DNA of 64,000 nt from Dietzia cinnamea NBRC 102147 (GTDB lineage: Bacteria; Actinomycetota; Actinomycetes; Mycobacteriales; Mycobacteriaceae), in NCBI RefSeq assembly GCF_001571065.1, contig NZ_BCSW01000008.1, forward strand, positions 43,004-107,003, given 5' to 3'. Below are positions 1 to 9,130 of the stretch, in pieces; position 1 is the first letter of the stretch; each line of letters begins with the position of its first letter. Below the pieces are notes generated by a model. The model saw only the letters and a list, made by a program, of their open reading frames with translations, ran no database searches and was not told the origin of the DNA. A program made the position numbers and the translations under genes.

Positions 1-471
1 CACCGGCGGTGCAGGGTCCTCGCCGGGCCAGACGGTCTGCCGGGTGGGCCGGTCCCGATCCAGGCGAGTGCCGGAAGCGGCCACCCAGTCGCGGAGCCGG
101 TTGCGGGTCTCGACGAAGTCGCGATGCCACCCGCTCGGGGCGGAGCCGTTCTGCTCGGCGTCGTAGGCGCACAGCCAATGCAGATGCAGAGCGGACAGCT
201 CCCACACCAGCTCGGGGTGGTGGTGCCAGAACGGTGGGATCACGCTGGCGGGCAGCCCGTAGGTGTGCCGAAGCCAGTCCACCCACCGGTTCAGAGCCAG
301 CCATTCCTGTTCCAGCTCGTGCGCGGTCAGCAGATTCCAGTTCACCGGGCGCGGTGGCTCCGACACGTCCGCGGCGCTGATCCGCGGCGGACTGTCGAAG
401 ACATCCGATTCATCCAGGACGGAGTCGTCCGCCCCGGCGCCGGCGTCAAAGTCGGGAGTGTCGTCAGTCAT
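1..471 (-). CDS. DUF4913-like protein, 3' part cut by the window edge
   Basis: An open minus-strand frame of 157 codons runs off the left edge with no stop. It starts at ATG 471, 16 bp after the ssb stop, so it continues the same operon. The N-terminal 40 residues are acidic and probably disordered. The following part is rich in Trp and His, with the pieces NWNLLTAHELEQEW, WVDWLRHTYGLP, PPFWHHHPELVWEL and RNRLRDWV, which is the pattern I associate with DUF4913 proteins of actinobacterial plasmids and integrative elements. Function is unknown. Its place at the end of a transfer operon suggests a mobile-element accessory role. The family name is from memory of the pattern; the reading frame is certain. 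Confidence 0.72.
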   Translation of the reverse strand, partial: MTDDTPDFDAGAGADDSVLDESDVFDSPPRISAADVSEPPRPVNWNLLTAHELEQEWLALNRWVDWLRHTYGLPASVIPPFWHHHPELVWELSALHLHWLCAYDAEQNGSAPSGWHRDFVETRNRLRDWVAASGTRLDRDRPTRQTVWPGEDPAPPV

Positions 472-487
472 CGTCGCGGCTCCCGGC

Positions 488-934
488 TCACAGGCTCAGC
501 GGCGACGACTGGGCGGCCGGTGCCGGCCGGTGTGGTGCCTCGAACGCGGTCGCCTCCCGCTCCAACGCGGCCCGACGCGGTGTGCGGTCCACGTCGTACC
601 GGGTGCGGGCCGTGTCGTGGCCGATCTTCTTGGCGACGAACTCCTCACCCTCGACGTTCTGGCCGTTGCGTTCGTAGCTGACGGGCCGCGTGTAGCCCTC
701 GGCGATGAAGTTGTCGCCCTTGGCGAACTTCGCGTGGGCGTGGTCAGCCGAACGGCCGAACATCACCATGTGGTGATAGCTCGTCTCGATCTGGGTGAAC
801 GACCCGTCGTCCTCGCGGCGGAAGTGCTCCTTGCCGATCCGTGCGTAGAACCGGGCATCGCCCTTCGACGTCTCGCGCAACTGCGGGTCCGAGGCGATGA
901 ACCCCGACAACGACTCCTGCGTTTGAATAGCCAT
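488..934 (-). CDS. ssb: Single-stranded DNA-binding protein
   Basis: This 148-residue protein has the OB-fold SSB layout: an N-terminal strand, then ARFYARIGKE, a central YHHMVMFGRSADHA strand, and FIAEGYTRPVSYERNGQ followed by EEFVAKKIGHD. After about residue 115 comes a basic, Ala/Pro-rich tail. It lacks the acidic C-terminal tip (DDDIPF type) of housekeeping SSBs, so it is probably an element-specific SSB that coats transferred single strands. A longer frame begins at 1012, but ATG 934 has a good AGGAAGG ribosome site 6-7 bp upstream, so I chose it. The gap to the upstream coupling-protein gene is about 100 bp and carries a leader motif. Confidence 0.85.
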   Translation of the reverse strand: MAIQTQESLSGFIASDPQLRETSKGDARFYARIGKEHFRREDDGSFTQIETSYHHMVMFGRSADHAHAKFAKGDNFIAEGYTRPVSYERNGQNVEGEEFVAKKIGHDTARTRYDVDRTPRRAALEREATAFEAPHRPAPAAQSSPLSL

Positions 935-940
935 GACAAT

Positions 941-1000
941 GCCTTCCTGCCTTCTCGATAGCGACCACCCGTTCGGGGCCGCTGTGTCAGGCAGGTGCAC
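941..1000 (-). promoter_or_regulatory. Leader of ssb with GTGCACCTG motif and possible SD-sequestering hairpin
   Basis: On the minus strand the 5' leader of ssb begins with GTGCACCTGCCTGAC (986-1000). Its CCTGCCT (989-995) is exactly complementary to AGGCAGG (946-952), part of the purine-rich Shine-Dalgarno stretch in front of ssb, so the leader could mask the ribosome site. Related GTGCACCTG leaders occur at four other gaps in this operon. No experiment supports the fold. Confidence 0.4.
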
Positions 1001-1040
1001 GTCCGCACACACGCACGCGCATGTGTCATGGCACCGCGTC

Positions 1041-2822
1041 TTAGGACTCGGTGGGGCGGCGCAGCAACGCCTCGATCTCGGCCCGGTCCGTCTTCAACCG
1101 GGCGGCGTCAGGGCGCGATGGCCAGGACCGCAGGTCGGTGACGATGGGCGGTGCCGACCGCAGGAGGGTGATACCGGTGCCGAATGGCAGCGTTCTGATT
1201 CGGTCTGGCGGCAGGATGGGGACGCGGCGGATGGAGCGTTGGTTGGAGCGGGTGCCGTGGTCGCCGAGGGTCACCGAGTCGGTGTATTCGTCGCGTTCGC
1301 CGATCAGGGTGGTCAGGTCTTGGAGGTCACGGCTGTTGGAGGCGCCGCCGAGGATGATTTTGACGATGCTGGCGTCCCAGATCGCGCCGGCGGCGTTCTC
1401 GTTCCACTTGTCCCGTGCCTGCGCCAGCGACTGCAAGACCGGGAGAGTGGTGATGCCTGTGCCTCCGCCTTCGGCCATCAGCGTCGGCAGTGACGGCAAG
1501 GGGGCTAGGTTGCCGATCTCGTCCAGCGCGAGCAGTAGGGGCGGGTCGAGCCTTGCGCCGGGTGAGCGCGCGGCGATCTTCCGTGCGGTTTCGATGAGGT
1601 CTTCGACGAACGACGCCACGAGGGCTGCGGATGCGCCGGCGCCGGCGCCGGTGGCGAGCAGGTAGAGCGTGCCGCGCTCTCGGATGAAGCCTTCGGGATC
1701 GAACTCCTCGCCTGGGCCGGGTGTGACGGCATCGAGAACACGGGGGTCGGCCAGTGCACCGAGGGCCAGCGCCACGCCTTGCCAGATGCTGTCGCGGGTC
1801 TTGGGGTCGGAGTCGATCATCGCCCCGAGGGAGTCCGCCCACCCGGTCGCCGCGTTCGGTGAGTTGGTGAGGATGGCGACGGCTTCGGCTGCCGCACTCG
1901 GGTCGAGGGTCCACCGAAACAGTTCGGCCGGTGGCCGGTGGTCGAGGGCGGCGGCGTGCAGGAGCGATTGGAGGGCTGTACGTGTTTTGCCCTCCCAGAA
2001 GCCCCCGGATTCGACCCCACCGGCGGACAGCCCGGTGGCCGCGGCGAGGCCGGTGGCGCGGATCATCGCGGTCAGCGGGTCTTCGCAGCCGCGGACGGGT
2101 GACCAGCGCATCCCGGCAGGCAGCCCCTCAGCCAAGCGCTGCGGGTCGAATACGGCGACGGGGCCGACCCGCTCGCGGGCGCGGAGGGTGGCGGTGAGGT
2201 TGTCCGGCCGCGTGCTGGTGGTGACGACGGCGCCGGGCGCGTCGAGGATCGCCGGGATCACGATGTGCAGGCCTTTGCCCGACCGCGGCGGGCCGATGAG
2301 CAGGATCGAGTCCTCCACACTCGCCCAGACCTCACGCCTCTTGGAGGTTCCGATCCGGTAGCCGACATCCGACGGGACGGGATCGCTCAGCGAGGGCCGA
2401 AGTGTCCCGGCGCGGCGTAGCAGCGCCTTGCCCGAGGCGGTCTGGGCGACTTCCTGGCTGTTGGCGGTCCCGGCGAGGCGCCGCGGGTCACGCTCGACCT
2501 TCCGTGAGTGCCGTCGTAACCGACCCCACACCCATGCACCGGTGGCCATGAGCCCTGCGAGCAGGGCCGCGGTGGTGATCCAGTAGGCGACCGGGTGCAG
2601 GCCATCGGCGGCCAGCGCGCTTGCGGGGTCACCGGGGTTGAACAGCACCCCAAGCCCGGCGGCCGGGCCGGCTTCGGGTTGGTGTGTGCCGGTGAGGAAC
2701 GCCGCGACGGACCCTGATGCGCGGAGGATGAGCGCGACCCCGAACAGGCCGACCAGGCCGACGAGGGCGGCGTTGGTCAGCTCCTCGCCCATGCTTCCGG
2801 TCTGCCGTGGCGGTGCGCTCAC
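1041..2822 (-). CDS. Type IV coupling protein, TraG/VirD4 family
   Basis: This 593-residue membrane ATPase would recruit the relaxase-DNA complex to the transfer channel. Two hydrophobic segments lie near residues 16-42 and 78-100. Walker A GPPRSGKG is at 177-184 and Walker B LLLALDEIGNLAP at about 430, followed by the TraM-recognition-like stretch LPTLMAEGGGTGITTLPVLQSLAQ. The start is GTG 2822, overlapping the upstream stop by 4 bp; ATG 2792 is an alternative that removes ten residues. The position downstream of a VirB4 ATPase in one operon supports the call. The precise TraG subfamily is not determined. Confidence 0.93.
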   Translation of the reverse strand: MSAPPRQTGSMGEELTNAALVGLVGLFGVALILRASGSVAAFLTGTHQPEAGPAAGLGVLFNPGDPASALAADGLHPVAYWITTAALLAGLMATGAWVWGRLRRHSRKVERDPRRLAGTANSQEVAQTASGKALLRRAGTLRPSLSDPVPSDVGYRIGTSKRREVWASVEDSILLIGPPRSGKGLHIVIPAILDAPGAVVTTSTRPDNLTATLRARERVGPVAVFDPQRLAEGLPAGMRWSPVRGCEDPLTAMIRATGLAAATGLSAGGVESGGFWEGKTRTALQSLLHAAALDHRPPAELFRWTLDPSAAAEAVAILTNSPNAATGWADSLGAMIDSDPKTRDSIWQGVALALGALADPRVLDAVTPGPGEEFDPEGFIRERGTLYLLATGAGAGASAALVASFVEDLIETARKIAARSPGARLDPPLLLALDEIGNLAPLPSLPTLMAEGGGTGITTLPVLQSLAQARDKWNENAAGAIWDASIVKIILGGASNSRDLQDLTTLIGERDEYTDSVTLGDHGTRSNQRSIRRVPILPPDRIRTLPFGTGITLLRSAPPIVTDLRSWPSRPDAARLKTDRAEIEALLRRPTES

Positions 2823-3385
2823 GGCAGCCGCCGCACATGCAGGGTCCCCGAGACGCGGCCCAGCAACACGACCTCACCCGTGCCGTCGCGCAGGACTGGC
2901 CGGAGGCGGTCGAGGTCGAGGAGGGTGCGGGCGTCCCCGGTACCGGTCGCGTCGGTGTGGGAGACGATGACCGCGACGGCGACGTCCTCGCCGGGCACGA
3001 ACCCGTCTGCGGTCAACTCCGCCAGCGCGGGGCCGCGGGGCTTCGTCGTGTGCTTCCCCCGCCCCGAGCCTGGCTCGCTTGGTTCGGCATCGGCGGGTGG
3101 CGAGGTGCGGCGGCGGCCGCGGATGATGTCGGTGAACACGGTCCCGTCGGTTTCGCGGACCTCGATGCGCACGGTGATCGTCCGGTCGGCGGTGATGGCG
3201 TCCAGGAGGGTTCCGAAGGTGCTCCGCGTCCACGTCTCTCCCTCCGATGGCGGAGGGAAGTTGGTGCCGTCGACGGTGACGTGCAGGGCGCCGGTCTCGG
3301 TGACGGTGATGACGACGTGAGGCAGCACCACCGGGGTCTCCTCGGGCTTGTGCGGGGTCGCACGGTGTGGGGGTGTGCGGGTCAT
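2819..3385 (-). CDS. Hypothetical protein of the transfer operon
   Basis: The protein has 188 residues from ATG 3385, whose first base is shared with the VirB4 stop (TGATG). The longer upstream frame overlaps virB4 and is not used. There is no membrane segment or signal peptide. The sequence has two halves, each with beta-rich character (VVITVTETGALHVTVDG and VAVAVIVSHTDATGTGDART), linked by a charged, Pro-rich stretch. It ends with LLGRVSGTLHVRRLP and overlaps the coupling protein by 4 bp. I do not recognise a family. The tight coupling to two T4SS ATPases suggests a cytoplasmic accessory factor. Confidence 0.75.
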   Translation of the reverse strand: MTRTPPHRATPHKPEETPVVLPHVVITVTETGALHVTVDGTNFPPPSEGETWTRSTFGTLLDAITADRTITVRIEVRETDGTVFTDIIRGRRRTSPPADAEPSEPGSGRGKHTTKPRGPALAELTADGFVPGEDVAVAVIVSHTDATGTGDARTLLDLDRLRPVLRDGTGEVVLLGRVSGTLHVRRLP

Positions 3386-4878
3386 CACTTCACTCCCGAG
3401 GTGAGCCGGGAGCTGGTGTCGAACAGTTCCAGCTCGGCCGGATGCAGCTGATGCTGGGTGACGAAAGCCCGGTCTTTGATCCGCCAGAGCCCCTGCCCGA
3501 CCCCCAGGGAGGGGAGGAGTTTCTGCTCGGTGCCGGTGAGCCCGAGGGCGTGGGCGGTGGAGCCGAGCTGATCGGACTCCTGCCGGTAGACGATCCGGGT
3601 CTCGGCATTGGCCAGGAGACTGTTGGCCAGGGAGCGCATGGCAGAGCCGGCGTCGCCGACGTTGTCGAGGTCGGAGAGCTTGTGGAAGATCAGCATGTTC
3701 GCGATCCCGTAATGCCGCGCCAGCCGCCAGTGCGCATCCATCCGGCGCAGCAGGGCAGGATGGGACATCAGCCGCCAGGCTTCGTCGTAGATCACCCACC
3801 GCTGCCCACCGGCCGGGTCCAGCAGGGCCGATTCCATCCACGCCGAGGAGCACGTCATCAACACCGACATGAGCGTGGAGTTCTCCGTCACGCGGGACAG
3901 ATCGAGCGAGATCATCGGCAGGTCGGGATCGAACGCCACGGTCGAGGGTCCGTCGAACAAGCCGGCGAGGTCACCGGCCACCAGGCGGCGCAGGGCGTGG
4001 CCGACGAGCCGGCCGTCTTCGGCCAACCGCCCGTCCGCGTCGTCTTCCGCATTCGGTTGGAGGATGCGGTCGACGACCATCGGCAGGATCGGCACGGTGT
4101 TCTCCCGCACCGTCTCGGACAGCGCCAGGTCGATCGCCGTGTGCTCCAAGGGCGTCAGACCTCGGGTGAGGACGGTTTCTGCCAGCGCGCCGATGAGGTC
4201 GCGGCGGCGAGAGGCGACCGTGGTGGCCCACTGCGCATCCGAGAACCCGGAGGGTCGGTGACCCTCGTCGAGAGGGTTGAGGCGGGTGTTCAGGCCGTGG
4301 CCGAGGACGATCGCTCGCCCGCCGACCGCTTCGGCCACCCGGGTGTGTTCGCCCTTGGGATCGCCGGGCACGTACACGCGCCGCCCGAACGGCAACGACC
4401 GCGTGTAGAGCGACTTCGCCAAGCTCGATTTGCCGGAGCCGACGATCCCGGCCAGGACCAGGTTAGGAGCGGTAATGACCCCACGGGCATAGAGCACCCA
4501 GGGGTCGTAGACGAAGGAGCCGCCGGAGTAGAGGTCTTGGCCGACGAAGACCCCGTCGGCGCCGAGACCGCCCTCGGCGACGAACGGATACGCGCCCGCC
4601 AACGTCGCCGACGTGTCCTGGTGCCGAGGGAGGTGGAATCTGCCCGGTGTGCGCAGCGCTGCCGGTCCGGGTTCACCCGCGGCAGGCAGATACCGCGTCG
4701 CACGGCGTTCGGCGCGCTCGGCGTCGGCTTTGGCCTTCGCTGCTGCCTGCTCGGTCCGGCGCTGCTCGGCCTGGAGGCGGGCGGCCGCCTCCCGGCGCTG
4801 CTTGCGCAGCCGGCGTCGCTCCTTCGCCGGAGCGACCAGCACCGAGGTGTGCAGCCGCTCGGTCTCGCGCGCGCTCAC
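3385..4878 (-). CDS. VirB4/TraC-like conjugation ATPase
   Basis: This 497-residue ATPase would power assembly or operation of the type IV secretion channel. Residues 17-60 are a charged Arg/Ala/Glu-rich predicted coiled coil. Walker A GIVGSGKSS is at 144-152, then GDPKGEHTRVAEAVGG and LNPLDEGHRPSGFS, which are typical of VirB4. Walker B RWVIYDEAWRL is near 360 and ETRIVYRQ follows later. It is shorter than proteobacterial VirB4 (about 800) because the N-terminal domain is reduced, as in actinobacterial elements. The start at 4878 overlaps the upstream gene by 4 bp. Confidence 0.92.
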   Translation of the reverse strand: MSARETERLHTSVLVAPAKERRRLRKQRREAAARLQAEQRRTEQAAAKAKADAERAERRATRYLPAAGEPGPAALRTPGRFHLPRHQDTSATLAGAYPFVAEGGLGADGVFVGQDLYSGGSFVYDPWVLYARGVITAPNLVLAGIVGSGKSSLAKSLYTRSLPFGRRVYVPGDPKGEHTRVAEAVGGRAIVLGHGLNTRLNPLDEGHRPSGFSDAQWATTVASRRRDLIGALAETVLTRGLTPLEHTAIDLALSETVRENTVPILPMVVDRILQPNAEDDADGRLAEDGRLVGHALRRLVAGDLAGLFDGPSTVAFDPDLPMISLDLSRVTENSTLMSVLMTCSSAWMESALLDPAGGQRWVIYDEAWRLMSHPALLRRMDAHWRLARHYGIANMLIFHKLSDLDNVGDAGSAMRSLANSLLANAETRIVYRQESDQLGSTAHALGLTGTEQKLLPSLGVGQGLWRIKDRAFVTQHQLHPAELELFDTSSRLTSGVK

Positions 4879-5735
4879 AGTGACAGCCCCCGCCCTGCCG
4901 GCCCGGCCGTGCGGGCGGGACCGGCGAACCAGTCCTCCTCTGTCGCGGGAGATGTCCGCAGCGATCGCTCCCGCATCGCTGTGCGGGTGGAATGCGATGT
5001 GCTCGTGTCGAGGGGACCGACGCCTGCGATGGCTTCACGGGCGGGCACCACATCGGCGTCGTCCAGTTCCGCATCGGGTGGGACGGTGTGCTGGCGGAGC
5101 AGGCTGACGTGCCCCATGGCCGGGTTGTAGGTCAGGGCGTAGTCGCCCTCGGTCACGACCCTGTCCAGTGCCCCGGTCGGGGGTGCGTCGTAGACGTAGC
5201 CGTTCTCCATGGCGGCGCCGGTGGTCTCCTCCCCGAAGTCCCACTGGGCCAAGTGGGTGATCGCGGTGTCGGTACCGGCGCGGTCGATCAGGGCCAGCAC
5301 CTGATCGGCCTCCTCGCCCTGGAGGAACACCACGGAGACCCACCGCCGCTCGGCAGTATCGGTCGGCGCCTCGGTCGAGATAGCTGGCTCGGCGTGCCAG
5401 GCGATACGCCCCGAATGGGAGAACGCGGAATCGAGGTGGTCGTGGGCCTGGTCGAGCAGGGTGCCGGCGTGGTGCAGCTCGTCGGCGGCCGCGAACACGC
5501 TGTCCGATCCTGCGAGGTGATCGCCATCGTCATCGTGGGCACGGTCGCGGTGGGTCAGATGCGTGTTCGCGAGCTGGTCGAGCACCTGCCGCAGCGACCG
5601 CACGCTGGCCACGAGGTCACCGAACACCGCGTACGTGTCGGCGGGATCGTCGAAGACCCGGCTGGCGTGCGCGAGACCGCGCAGCGCTTCGGATGCTTCG
5701 GCGGCATCTTTGAGTGGGTCATGGAACGTGGGCAT
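4875..5735 (-). CDS. Hypothetical protein of the transfer operon
   Basis: This soluble protein has 286 residues. The N-terminal half (1-105) looks helical, with several Asp/His-rich turns and a heptad-like stretch around VFAAADELHHAGTLLDQAHDHLDSAF. The C-terminal half begins near RRWVSVVFLQGEEADQVLALIDR and has alternating strands. No catalytic motif, signal peptide or membrane segment is visible. The ribosome site CAGGAGG lies 6 bp upstream of ATG 5735, after a terminator-like hairpin, so its translation start may be regulated. I do not recognise the family. It overlaps virB4 by 4 bp, which implies a linked role. Confidence 0.75.
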   Translation of the reverse strand: MPTFHDPLKDAAEASEALRGLAHASRVFDDPADTYAVFGDLVASVRSLRQVLDQLANTHLTHRDRAHDDDGDHLAGSDSVFAAADELHHAGTLLDQAHDHLDSAFSHSGRIAWHAEPAISTEAPTDTAERRWVSVVFLQGEEADQVLALIDRAGTDTAITHLAQWDFGEETTGAAMENGYVYDAPPTGALDRVVTEGDYALTYNPAMGHVSLLRQHTVPPDAELDDADVVPAREAIAGVGPLDTSTSHSTRTAMRERSLRTSPATEEDWFAGPARTAGPAGRGLSL

Positions 5736-5762
5736 GAGCGCCTCCTGTGGGCGAGAACGGAA

Positions 5763-5797
5763 AACCCCGGCATCCGGGGTTCGCCTGTCAGGTGCAC
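5763..5797 (-). promoter_or_regulatory. Leader with GTGCACCTG motif and terminator-like hairpin
   Basis: On the minus strand, GTGCACCTG plus CGAACCC (5777-5797) is followed by the stem AACCCCGG / CCGGGGTT (5774-5781 with 5763-5770), a 3-nt loop and a short T run. This resembles a weak intrinsic terminator or attenuator between the SCO6880-family gene and the downstream part of the operon. The GTGCACCTG and CGAACCC blocks recur at 9160-9180 with the same spacing. Confidence 0.5.
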
Positions 5798-5837
5798 GCC
5801 CGCCCCCGCTGTGAGTCCCGCCCCGCAGTGAGTTGGG

Positions 5838-7301
5838 TCAGATGTGGCGGCACAGCGGCAACGCGGCAGCGGTGAACGCCGCGGCCTGCTGGCCGACCAG
5901 CAGCCGGGTCTCGCAGGAGGCTTGGATGGCGGCCTGTTCGATCGCTGCCACGGCGGCGTCGAGTTCGTCGACGGTGGGTGCGGAGACGCTGATGAGGCCG
6001 GTGTAGCGCAGCACGCCGTGGCCAGCGGTCAGGTCGGCTTCCTGCTGGAGGACGTCGTGGTATTCGGCGGTGTGGGCGGCGTATTCGATCTGCCCGATCT
6101 TGGCGCGTTGGGCGGCGTCACTGATGTGTTCGACCTTCTTCTTGCGGATGTCCCGGGCCGCCTGGTCCGAACGCATCGGCGTGCACAGCAGCGAGAACGA
6201 GCGCTGGATGCCGGTGGACAGCAGCACCGGGGACAGGAAACCGGGGTAGACCATCGAGCGGGGCCACTCATTGATCCACAGCACGGCGTGGTGGGCGGAG
6301 TCGGTGCGCAGCCTCGTCCAGGATTCGTTGACGGCCACGGGTCCGGCCGTGGCGAGCTGCTGGCCGAGTTCGCCGTGGCGCGCCAAGGTGGCGGCGATGG
6401 CCGGGTCGTACGCGGCGCGCAGGATGACGGCGATCTGCCCAGGACTCAGCCAGCCCGATGGGGTGAGGTCGGCTGAGCGCAGGGCGGCGGTGAGGGTGGA
6501 CATCTCTTGGCGCAGTACGGCGGCAGCACCCCGGATGCCGCCCCCGGCGGTCCTGATCTGCCGCGCGCTGGTCTTCATGTCCAGGCTCAGGGACACGGTG
6601 GTGGCGTGGCGTTCCCCGGCGGGGCCGGCGCGCTCGATGAGTTCGGCATACGTGGTTGCGGCCCACGTGTCGTCGGCGGTGCCGTGGGTCGCCCACCATT
6701 CGGCCAGCCCGGTGCCGGAGTCTGGCAGGGTGCGCTCCAGCACCTGGAGGGTCGCGATCCGCCCGGAGCGGCACACGGTGGCCAGCACCCGGCCCCAGGA
6801 GGTGACCCGGCGTTCCTGCTCGCCGGGATCGAGCAGCACGAACGCGGGATGGGTCACCTCACACACCACGGTCAGGGTCTGCTGGTGAGGGTCGTGGACC
6901 ATCCCGGCGCCGGTGTCGGGGTCGGTGTATTCGCGCAGTCGGGCCATGTCACCGGGCAGCGCAAGCGTGCCGGCCGGTCGTGGGACAACGAGGCGGCGCC
7001 GGTACAGGAGCTGGCCGCCGGTCGCACGCCACAGCCACCAGAACGTGACCGGCAGCCATTCCACGGCCGGACGCCCGGCAACCGGTACCCAGGTCAGGGC
7101 GGCGGCGAGCACCCAGACCGGCGCGGTGTAGGCCAGCAGGATGCCACCGCCTGCATACAGCGCGACCACGACGGAGAGGACACCGGTGGCGAGGGTGATG
7201 AGTTGGGATAAGGAGAGGCCGAGGAGGATGCCGCGGCGGGTCAGGCGGGAGAACTTGACCGGCACCAGCGCGGTCGAGGGCTCTTTCTGCTTCGAGGTCA
7301 T
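5838..7301 (-). CDS. SCO6880-family type IV secretion membrane protein
   Basis: The protein has 487 residues. After a basic N-terminus (residues 1-25) there are two hydrophobic segments at about 27-48 and 51-75, then a large soluble domain with few hydrophobic stretches. Motifs I associate with the SCO6880 family are GGQLLYRRRLVVPRPAGTLALPG, MVHDPHQQTLTVVCEV and the late SRSMVYPGFLSPVLLS-type segment. Such proteins sit between VirB6 and VirB4 genes in actinobacterial elements and are thought to be a membrane component of the transfer machine. It begins four bases after the trbL-like stop. Biochemical function is unproven. Confidence 0.85.
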   Translation of the reverse strand: MTSKQKEPSTALVPVKFSRLTRRGILLGLSLSQLITLATGVLSVVVALYAGGGILLAYTAPVWVLAAALTWVPVAGRPAVEWLPVTFWWLWRATGGQLLYRRRLVVPRPAGTLALPGDMARLREYTDPDTGAGMVHDPHQQTLTVVCEVTHPAFVLLDPGEQERRVTSWGRVLATVCRSGRIATLQVLERTLPDSGTGLAEWWATHGTADDTWAATTYAELIERAGPAGERHATTVSLSLDMKTSARQIRTAGGGIRGAAAVLRQEMSTLTAALRSADLTPSGWLSPGQIAVILRAAYDPAIAATLARHGELGQQLATAGPVAVNESWTRLRTDSAHHAVLWINEWPRSMVYPGFLSPVLLSTGIQRSFSLLCTPMRSDQAARDIRKKKVEHISDAAQRAKIGQIEYAAHTAEYHDVLQQEADLTAGHGVLRYTGLISVSAPTVDELDAAVAAIEQAAIQASCETRLLVGQQAAAFTAAALPLCRHI

Positions 7302-7305
7302 AACC

Positions 7306-8757
7306 TCACTCCTTCCCAGTGGGCTTCGGCGCCGGCGGTGGCGGCGTCTTCGGCCGGCGCGGCTCCGGCTGCGAGGGACCGGTCGACGGTGCCGCAGGTG
7401 CCGGCGTGGACGACGGCTTGGGCGTGGGGCTCGATGACTGGGGCGCCTGCGATGGCGGTGGGGTGCTGCCGGACTGCCCGGCGGCGCCGGCGGCAGTCTC
7501 GCCCTGGCTGCCGAGCGCTGTGCCGGCCTTGGGGCCAGCGGTGGCGGCGTCCTTGGCGACCTTCGCGCCGATCACCGCCGCCGCGGCCGGCCCAGCCGCA
7601 GCACCAGCACCTGCACCAGCACCGGCTGTGCCGCTCGCACCGGCGGACCCGGAGCCTGCTGCGGCGGCTTTCCCTCCGCCTGCCCCGGCAGTGCTCCCTG
7701 CGTTCTGGGATGTCGGAGTCTTCGGCTGTGGCGGGGTGTTCCCACCGCTGTCACTGCCACCGCCGCTGCCGCTGTTGCCTCCGTCGAGGACCTTCTGCGG
7801 GCCGTCGCCGGCCGGTTTGCTCGGTGTCGGGATGGGCCGGTTGAGGGCGCTCTTGGCGTCCTGCTCGGACCCGATCGCGTGGTACATGTCGAAGCCCACA
7901 AAGGACAGGAACTTGTAGGTCAGGTATGGGGCGAACGCGGCCATCGCCATCAGCACGATCCCGGCAATCGGATCGCTGACCGACGACAGGTCGCCATCGA
8001 TCGGCGCGGCCACCTGTGTGACGGCGACGAGGAACATGACGACCAGGACCAGCTTCGAGCAGATCAGCGCGATCACGAACATCGCCCACTTGCCGATCCA
8101 CCCCCGCGTCGCATCCCACGACGCGCCGGAGAACGCCAGAGGTGCAAGCACGATCGCCACCAGCAGCAACGCCTTCCGCACAAGAAGGGAGAGCCACACG
8201 ATGGCCGCCGCGCTGATGGCCAGGCCGGCGAGGAAGATCGTGATGATCGCCCCCACCCCGGGCGCGGCGATGTTGATGCCGACCAGTCCGGCGGCCAGCA
8301 GGGTGATCTTGTCGCCCATCGACTCGGTGGTCTCCCCGGCGGCCTGGATGATCCCGACGCACAGCTGATCCACGATCTCCAGGAGGAGGGCGGTCAGGGT
8401 GATGACGACGAAGCTGCCGAGCACGGACTTCGCCAGACCGAGCGCGGCCCTGCCCAGGGCGGTGGGGTCGCGGCGGATCAGACCGGTCATGAGTTGGAGG
8501 CAGAAGAAGATCAGCATCACGAACACCGCGATGCCGAACAAGATGTTGTAGACCGCCACGTACTCGGGCCGGGTGACGTCCACCAAGGTGGTGGTGTCGA
8601 ACACCGTCCACACGGCTTCGAACAACCAGCCGGCGGCAGCACCCATGGCTTGGGCGAGCCAGTCGAACGGCGCCGCCACCAACGAGGCCGCTGCTTCGCC
8701 GGCGGTGTCGCACACGGTCGAGATGATGGGAACATCGCACACACCCACCGCAATCAC
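7306..8757 (-). CDS. TrbL/VirB6-like polytopic conjugation protein
   Basis: The protein has 483 residues. The first 300 contain about six to eight hydrophobic segments, including NILFGIAVFVMLIFFCLQL, LLAAGLVGINIAAPGVGAI, ALLLVAIVLAPLAFSGASW and IALICSKLVLVVMFLVAV. The CSKLVLVVMF piece and general layout are those of TrbL/VirB6 inner-membrane channel proteins. The last 170 residues are a disordered Gly/Pro/Ala/Ser-rich tail, common in actinobacterial homologues. The start codon at 8757 follows the short membrane-protein gene by about 30 bp. The role is inferred from topology and operon position. Confidence 0.87.
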   Translation of the reverse strand: MIAVGVCDVPIISTVCDTAGEAAASLVAAPFDWLAQAMGAAAGWLFEAVWTVFDTTTLVDVTRPEYVAVYNILFGIAVFVMLIFFCLQLMTGLIRRDPTALGRAALGLAKSVLGSFVVITLTALLLEIVDQLCVGIIQAAGETTESMGDKITLLAAGLVGINIAAPGVGAIITIFLAGLAISAAAIVWLSLLVRKALLLVAIVLAPLAFSGASWDATRGWIGKWAMFVIALICSKLVLVVMFLVAVTQVAAPIDGDLSSVSDPIAGIVLMAMAAFAPYLTYKFLSFVGFDMYHAIGSEQDAKSALNRPIPTPSKPAGDGPQKVLDGGNSGSGGGSDSGGNTPPQPKTPTSQNAGSTAGAGGGKAAAAGSGSAGASGTAGAGAGAGAAAGPAAAAVIGAKVAKDAATAGPKAGTALGSQGETAAGAAGQSGSTPPPSQAPQSSSPTPKPSSTPAPAAPSTGPSQPEPRRPKTPPPPAPKPTGKE

Positions 8758-8788
8758 TCCTCAGATCGAGTTGATGGAGGGGGTGGGG

Positions 8789-9109
8789 TCAGACCTGCTG
8801 GCCGACGTTCCAGAAGAAGTTGATCAGCGTCACCGACGCGCCGCAGATCACCGCGGCGCCACAGGAGACGAGGACGCCCACCTTGCCCCGGCCGGCCAGA
8901 TGCGGATTGGAGGAGTTGGCGCCGAAGCCCCACACGATCGCCGAGATGATCAGCGCGAGGACGGACAGGATCAGGCCGATGGTCATGACCGCGCCGACGA
9001 TGGTGCGCAGCTGGGCGATGCCGGGAAGACCGGAATCGTTGGGGTCGATGTTGATGTCCATCGGCACCAGTGCGGGTGCGGCCAGGACGGTGGTGATGAG
9101 GTCGAACAC
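8789..9109 (-). CDS. Small two-helix membrane protein, DUF6112-like
   Basis: This 106-residue protein starts at GTG 9109 with GGAG 7 bp upstream. A short N-terminal segment precedes two hydrophobic helices, TIVGAVMTIGLILSVLALIISAIVW and GVLVSCGAAVICGASVTLINFFW, separated by a small basic loop. Size and topology resemble VirB2/TrbC pilin-like subunits and the DUF6112 family of actinobacterial transfer operons. It is followed by trbL and preceded by a second small two-helix protein, so the two may be paralogous subunits. A leader element lies upstream. Confidence 0.8.
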   Translation of the reverse strand: MFDLITTVLAAPALVPMDINIDPNDSGLPGIAQLRTIVGAVMTIGLILSVLALIISAIVWGFGANSSNPHLAGRGKVGVLVSCGAAVICGASVTLINFFWNVGQQV

Positions 9110-9130
9110 GGTGGGTCTCCTGACGAACGG

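Noticed and set aside
8..961. Overlapping plus-strand frames of 123-232 codons at the left edge
   Set aside because: They are antisense shadows of the DUF4913-like and ssb genes, with Arg/Pro/Gly-rich composition typical of non-coding frames in high-GC DNA.
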